Made by a program: the position numbers and the translations under genes | The notes under the pieces: model-generated | What the model was told of the DNA's origin: nothing | The model's database searches: none | The model's input: only the letters and a program-made list of their open reading frames with translations | NCBI GenBank assembly: GCA_018857735.1 | Contig: JABMCL010003792.1 | Coordinates: 938,205 to 1,002,204 of the forward strand | Direction: 5' to 3' | DNA length: 64,000 nt | From: Alviniconcha marisindica | Taxonomy: Eukaryota > Mollusca > Gastropoda > Provannidae | Shown: piece by piece, positions 58,640 to 64,000 of the stretch | Layout of the letters: every line of letters begins with the position of its first letter | Position numbering within the stretch: the stretch's first letter is position 1

Positions 58640-59928
58640 ATGGAAGGTGGGCCCCAAAAAAAATGGAAGGAAAAAGGGGAAATTTTGGCCACAAAATTTA
58701 GAGGTAAAAAAGGGGGCCAAAAAATGGAAACTCCCGGGGTGAGACAGGGAAAAGGGGTTCAATGCGAAATTTCCGGAAAGCACTCACGGGAAAATAACAG
58801 GTGGGGAAAAAATGAGCAGGGAAAAGGGGAAAATTTTTGGTGCGCAAATGTTCAGGGTAAAAAAGGTGGTGCAAAAAAAAGGTGGGGTGGAAAAAGAAAA
58901 AAATGGCACTGGCTCGGGAAAAGGGGGAAGGGGGCCCCAAAAAATGGTGGGAAAATAAATTCTTCCAGAAGTTTTAAAAACAGGTGGACACAAAGGGAAA
59001 TGAACACTGGGCCAAAAAAAATAAACCCCCCCAAAAAAATAGACAAAAGGCAAATTTTGGTGAGGAAAAGTTGATAAAAACACTATAAAAAAAAATGAAA
59101 TGGGCCAAAAAATGGAAGGCCTGAAAAAACCCGGCTTGGCAAGTATTCCCTTAAAAAGGCTGGAAAAAGGAAAAGGGAACAAAAGGGGTTTTTTACTGGT
59201 TTTGGTAAATGTTTGCAAACAAGTGTGCCCGGAAAAAATGTGGGTGGTAAATTACAGGTGGCAGGGGTTTGGCAAAGAAAGTGGTGGGAAAAAGGGGAGG
59301 GGGGTGAACTCACGCTCCGTGTTGGGGAAAGAACACGGGAAAAAAAAACAGGGTCACAAAAGGGTAAAAAAAAGGGTATAAACAGGGAAATTAATTTCGG
59401 CTCAGCAAAATTTCAGACGCGGTGTCCAAAAAAATGAAATTTAACAGGAAAACCAGGTATGAGTTCCCCCCCAAAACCTACCAAAAAAAGGGGGCGGGAA
59501 AGGTGAAAAACACTCGGGGGAAAATTTTCCCCTTAAAACCGGCCAAAAAAAAAGGTGAGCATGAAAGGAAATCCCCCTGCTCAAGTGTCCCTCCAAAATC
59601 CCCAAAAAAAAGGGGAAAAATAACAAATTCATGCACAAATTTTGGCAGGAACCCCTGGCTCGGGGAAAAGGGGGCAAAATAACAATGTGCCAGGGAAAAG
59701 GTGGGGAAAAATTAGGTTGCGGGTCAGAAATGTTTTTCAAAGAGATGGAACGCTACTTAAGTCTGTAATAATAATTTCTTTTTCTTCAAAGGGAAAAATT
59801 GGGGGGCCCCCCTGAAACTCAAAAAAATTTTCCTGTTCACTTTTGGGTCCAGTGTGTGGGGAATGAACCCAAAAAAACAATAAAATAACTTGCACACGTG
59901 CTTTGCAAAAAAAAGGGTGGATACAGAA
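58640..59928 (+). repeat. Smeared copy of the POLH exon 7 donor array
   Basis: Words such as GAGACAGGGAAAAGGGG, ATGTTCAGGGTAAAAAAGG and CTGGACAGCC, with spacing like the units at 45462-47110, show a degraded + strand copy of that array, leading directly into the clean duplicate at 59929. Base changes are nearly all to the identity of an adjacent base. Confidence 0.65.
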
Positions 59929-62555
59929 GAAAAGGTGAGACAGGGAAAGTTGAGACTCAGGATGCAGCATGATGTTCCATGGCAGAGACACTGGACACGA
60001 AGGAGAAGGTGAGACAGGATGCAGCGTGATGTTCTGTGGCAGAGACACTGGACACAAAGGTGAGACAGGATGCAGCGTAATGTTCTGTGACAGAGACACA
60101 CTGGACACAAAGGAAATAGTGAGACAGGATGCAGCATAATGTTCCATGACAGAGACACACTGGACACAAAGGAAAAGGTGAGACAGGATGCAGCATAATG
60201 TTCCATGACAGAGACACACTGGACACAAAGGAAAAGGGAGACAGGATGCAGCTAATGTTCCGGGGCAGAGACACACTGGACACAAAGGAAAAGGTGAGAC
60301 AGGATGCAGCGTGATGTTCTGTGGCAGAGACACGCTGGATGCAAAAGAAAAGGTGAGACTCAAAGATGCAGCATGATGTTCCATGGCAGAGACACACTGG
60401 ACACAAAAGTGAGACAGGGAACAGTGAGATTCACAGGATGCAGCAAGATCTCTCTTGGCAAAGGAACCAAAGTAAAAATTAATATTTACAGACCTTGAGA
60501 GAGGCATAAAAAGACAAGGGTCCACAATTATCATCGAAAGAACTAGGACAATGGTATTGTTAATCAGAGGCAATAGGCTGAGACTTTAAGGGGCAACCCT
60601 TTCACTGCCAGCAGTTTGGTATTTTGAGTGCAACTTCCTTCCAAGAACAGTCGCGGGTAAAGGTTACACTGTCCAAAATTGTTGCATTGGGAAATTTTGC
60701 TTGTGATAACAATAGACATGAAGCTGGAATTTAAGCAGGAAGTAGCACAGCATTGTATGAGCAGATGGAAATCTCCTTTGCCAATGGCATCATACGACAT
60801 CCTAAGGGCATGGAAAGGGTTAAGAGTGAATGGCTTTCCTGAATGCTGAGATGCCATCCTGTCCTCGACACGACTGAGATAAATGAGGTTATGAAGCTTT
60901 TTCGTACGACTCCATAAACTGGCGATGGCTGTGTGCAGGTCAGGTTCTGGGTGGGACAGCTGGCCAAGGAGGTGACTGAGAGACTGCTGAAAGACAGGGA
61001 GAACGTGAGTTATAACAATGAATGATAATATCTAATCTGTATTAAAAAAAAAAAACTTCTGTGAAAGCATGTGAATATTCACAGCAAGGGGGGGGGGAGA
61101 AATAAGCAGTTTCACACCTACACACCGAAGAAGCAAGATGAGTTAAGTACACACACTCACACACACACTCACACACACACACACACATACACATTGCACA
61201 CACGCACACATTGCACACATGCATGCATAGATGTACGCGCACACACCATACACACACTGCACACATGCATGCACACATTACACACACCTAGAGGTAGACT
61301 AAGACAAGTGGGAAGTGCTGTACAAGAATAATACAGACAATTTATGAAGCGCTTACCCTGTGGCTCAAAGCCCAGAACAATGCAAAGAGACTACCCAAGA
61401 TCAAAATGAAGAGTGTCATTAATTATCATAAAACTACATTAAAATTAAGTGTGTCATTAATTCATTGTAAAACTACATCCAAATTAAGTGTGTCATTAAT
61501 GCATCATAAAACTACATCCAAATTAAGAGTATCATTAATCCATCATAAAAACTAACAAGTAATGTTGTCATTATTACAAGTAACAGTGCATGAATGCATT
61601 GGTGGCATCATGGAACATGTGCCATGACTTATTTCAAAGGTTTCGTTCAAAATCCACCAGTCTTTTCACTGTGCTTTTGCTTGTGGGCCAAACATGGCAG
61701 CCATTCTCTGGGGACATTTTGATTGGCTGAAACTGCTCAGGAGATTGGCATCCCAGAACCCTCTGTGATGTGTGTGTGTGCGCGTGTGTGCGTGTGTGTA
61801 TGTGTGCGTGCGTGTGTGTGTGTGCGTGCGTGCATGGGTGTGTGTGTGCGTGCGTGCGTGTGTGCATGTGTGTGTTGTATGCATTGAATCTTGAAAACAT
61901 GCACATTTAAAGAATGTGTAAGCGTTTATGGCCTGTGCAGGCTAAGTGTTCTAAGTACCAAAAAATGAAAAGAACACGGGGGTGGAGGGGAGTTGGAGGG
62001 GGGGGGGGTGGGAACTTTTTGGGGGAAAGACCCCCCCTTTTGGCCCAGGGCTTAAAGGGAGCCCTTGATGGCTTGGTGCCATTGTCACTGGACCCTAAGG
62101 GTACTTTTAGTTGTAGCAGTGCTGGTCAACCCACTGTTACGCCCCTGTCCTGATGAACACCATTACCAGTTGGTTCATGGCTGCTTATTCCCCTGAAAAA
62201 CTTGTTCATTCACAGCTAAACTCAGTATCTGGAAACCGTTCCACAACCTGCCACCCATGGATACGCCTGCTTGGGATGATCACCTTGCTAAAACAAAAAC
62301 AACTTGCATATAACACATATATGTACATGAATTAAATACCTTGATTCAGTCATAGCAGTCTTGGAAATTTGAAATTATTTTTTTAAAATCTGAAACAAGA
62401 ATGACTGCTTGTGTTCAAAAGTAAGATCAAAACAAAAACCGATGAAAATTTGCATCGAGTTGTCAGTGTCATAATAAATAAACGTTTTCTTGGAAATTTG
62501 AAACTTACAGATGTTATTTTTTTCTTTTCTGTGAATTTTTCTATGATCAGTGCCC
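59929..62555 (+). repeat. Direct copy of 47111-49691
   Basis: Offset is 12867 at exon 8. The copy contains the tail of the exon 7 array (with slightly different unit number), the TTAA-type MITE, exon 8, the CA tracts and the 41-bp array. Scattered single-base and microsatellite differences fit two alleles. A short smear at about 61958-62062 replaces text that is clean at 49087-49185. Confidence 0.93.
60939..61004 (+). other. POLH: Second copy of POLH exon 8
   Basis: All 66 bases, with acceptor TGTGTGCAG and donor GTGAGT, are identical to 48072-48137. As the whole 2.6-kb neighbourhood is duplicated with allele-like differences, this is probably assembly duplication rather than a functional extra exon. 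It is in phase 0 at both ends, so a real duplicate would keep frame. Confidence 0.9.
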
Positions 62556-64000
62556 AAAAGGTTTTTTTCCCCCCTTTTTTTTTTGGGGGGTTTAAAAAAA
62601 CCCTTTTTTTTCCCCTTTTTTTTTAAAACCCCCCCCTTTTTTTTTTTTGGGGAAAAATTTTTTTCCGGGGTTTTTTTCTTTCCCCCGGGTTTTTCCCCAA
62701 ACCCCCTTTTTGGGGGTTTTTTCCCCCTTTTTTTTTTTGGGGGGTTTTGGGGGGGTTTTTGGGGGTTTTTTTCCGGGGTTTTTTGGAAACCCTTTTTTTT
62801 TAAAAAAAAAAAAAAAGGAAAAGGGAAAATTTTTTTGGGGGGTTTTTTTCCCCCAAAACCCCGGGAAAAAAAAGGGGGGAAAAAAGGGGGGGGGGGTTTT
62901 GGGGGGGGGAAAACCCCCCGGGGGAGGTTTGGGGGGGAAACCCCCTTTTTTTGGGGGAAAAAAAAAAAATTGGGAAAATTTTTTTTTTTTTTAAAAAAAA
63001 AAAAATTTTTTCCCGGGAAACCGTTTTAAAAAAAAAACCCCCCCCCCCCCCCGGCCCCCCCAAAAAACCCCCCCCCCCCCGGGGGGGGAAAAAAAAACCC
63101 CCCCCCCAAAACCCCCCCCTTTTTTTAAAAAAACCCCCCTTTTCCCCCCCGGGGAAAAAAAAAAAAATTTTTTTTGGCCCAAAAAACCCCCCCAAAAAAA
63201 CCCCAAAAAAAACCCCAAAAAAAATTTTTTTAAAAAAAAAATTTTTTTTCCCCCAATTTTTTTTTTCCCCCTTTTTTTTTTTTTCCCCCCAAACCCCCCG
63301 GAAAAAAAAAAAAAAACCCGGTTTAAAAACCCCCAAAAAAAAAAAAACCCCCTTTTCCCCGGGGAAAAAAAAACCCCCCCCACCCTTTTTTTTGGGGGTG
63401 GAAAAAAAAAGGGGGAAACCCCAAAAAAAAAAAACCTTAAAATTTTGGGGGCCCAAAAAAAAAAAAAAACCCCCCCCCTTTTTTTTGAAAAGGAAAAAAA
63501 AAACCCCCCCCCAAATTTTTTTTTAAAAAAAAAAACCCCCAAAATTTAAAAGGGGGGGCTTTTAAAAAAAAACCCCCAAAAAAAGGGGGTTTTAATTTTT
63601 TTGGGGGAAAAAAAAAACCCCCCCTTTTCCCCGGGGGGCCCCCAAAAAAAAAAAAAAAAGGGAAAATTTTTTTAAAAAAAAAAAAATTTCCCCCCCCTTT
63701 TTTTAAAAAAAAAAAAAACCTTAAAAGGGGGGGAAAAAAAAAGGGGGGGGCCCCCCCTTTTTTTTTAAAAAAAAAAAATTTTTCCCCTTGGGCTTTAAAA
63801 AGGGGAAAAAAAAACCCCCCCAAAAAGGGGGTTTTTTTTAAAAAAAAAAAAAAAAAACCCCGGGGAAAAAAAAAAAAAACCCCCCCAAAAAAACCCCCCC
63901 CCCGGGGGGGGTTTTTTGGGGGGGGCCCCCCCCCCCCCAAAAATTTTTTTCCCCCCCCCCAAAAAGGGGGGAAAAAAAAACCCAAAAAGGGAAAAACCCC
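62556..64000. other. Corrupted homopolymer-run sequence
   Basis: From the exact end of the direct copy to the window end, the text is almost wholly runs of A, C, G or T. The clean counterpart (49692 onward) would be ordinary intron. Nothing can be annotated. Confidence 0.9.

Noticed and set aside
62550..63985. Gly/Phe/Pro/Lys-rich open frames up to 218 codons
   Set aside because: They lie in homopolymer-smeared sequence that is almost certainly a consensus artefact.

Overview
The window is animal nuclear DNA: long introns with GT/AG borders, many (CA)n, (CT)n and (AT)n microsatellites, decayed LINE and MITE copies, and orthologues of well-known metazoan genes. The gene content and the style of the interspersed repeats (short elements with a CCCTGATATAACCG-type core, elements ending in ATT or TTGAATTTGAATT tails) suggest a lophotrochozoan, probably a gastropod mollusc. 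That placement is inference.

Four protein-coding genes can be assembled exon by exon with consistent splice phases. (1) DESI2 (PPPDE-family thiol hydrolase), + strand, coding exons from 6959 to 12052. (2) A Rab32/Rab38-type small GTPase, + strand, nine coding exons from 19901 to 26114. (3) A C1orf198/DUF4706 orthologue, - strand, four coding exons from 35296 down to 30800. (4) POLH (DNA polymerase eta), + strand, nine coding exons from 36996 to 50845, with the C-terminal part missing. C1orf198 and POLH are head to head, about 1.7 kb apart. No operon-like or pathway link is evident among the four genes.

Layout: 1-6350 has no recognisable gene; about 6352-13930 is DESI2 and its 3' UTR; 13930-19860 is intergenic with foldback MITEs; 19860-29400 is Rab32 with a long 3' region; 29450-35300 is C1orf198; 36900-50845 is POLH, with a dead LINE in intron 4; 51060-53640 is a minisatellite of about 35 bp. 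From 53640 onward the sequence is not trustworthy. It holds an inverted copy of 49821-51215 (carrying POLH exon 9), a direct copy of 47111-49691 (carrying POLH exon 8), and long stretches smeared into homopolymer runs that look like consensus artefact.

The most interesting biology is a recurring pattern in DESI2 and POLH. Introns are filled with tandem arrays whose unit is the exon-intron junction itself, that is, the last or first bases of the exon plus the adjoining splice site. I see this at DESI2 exon 4 (donor) and exon 5 (acceptor), and in POLH at the exon 2 donor, exon 3 acceptor, exon 4 donor, exon 6 acceptor, exon 6 donor and exon 7 donor. Each array supplies many decoy or alternative splice sites. 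Second in interest are the Rab32 switch-II Gln-to-His substitution and a pair of M-box/E-box octamers just upstream of its start codon.
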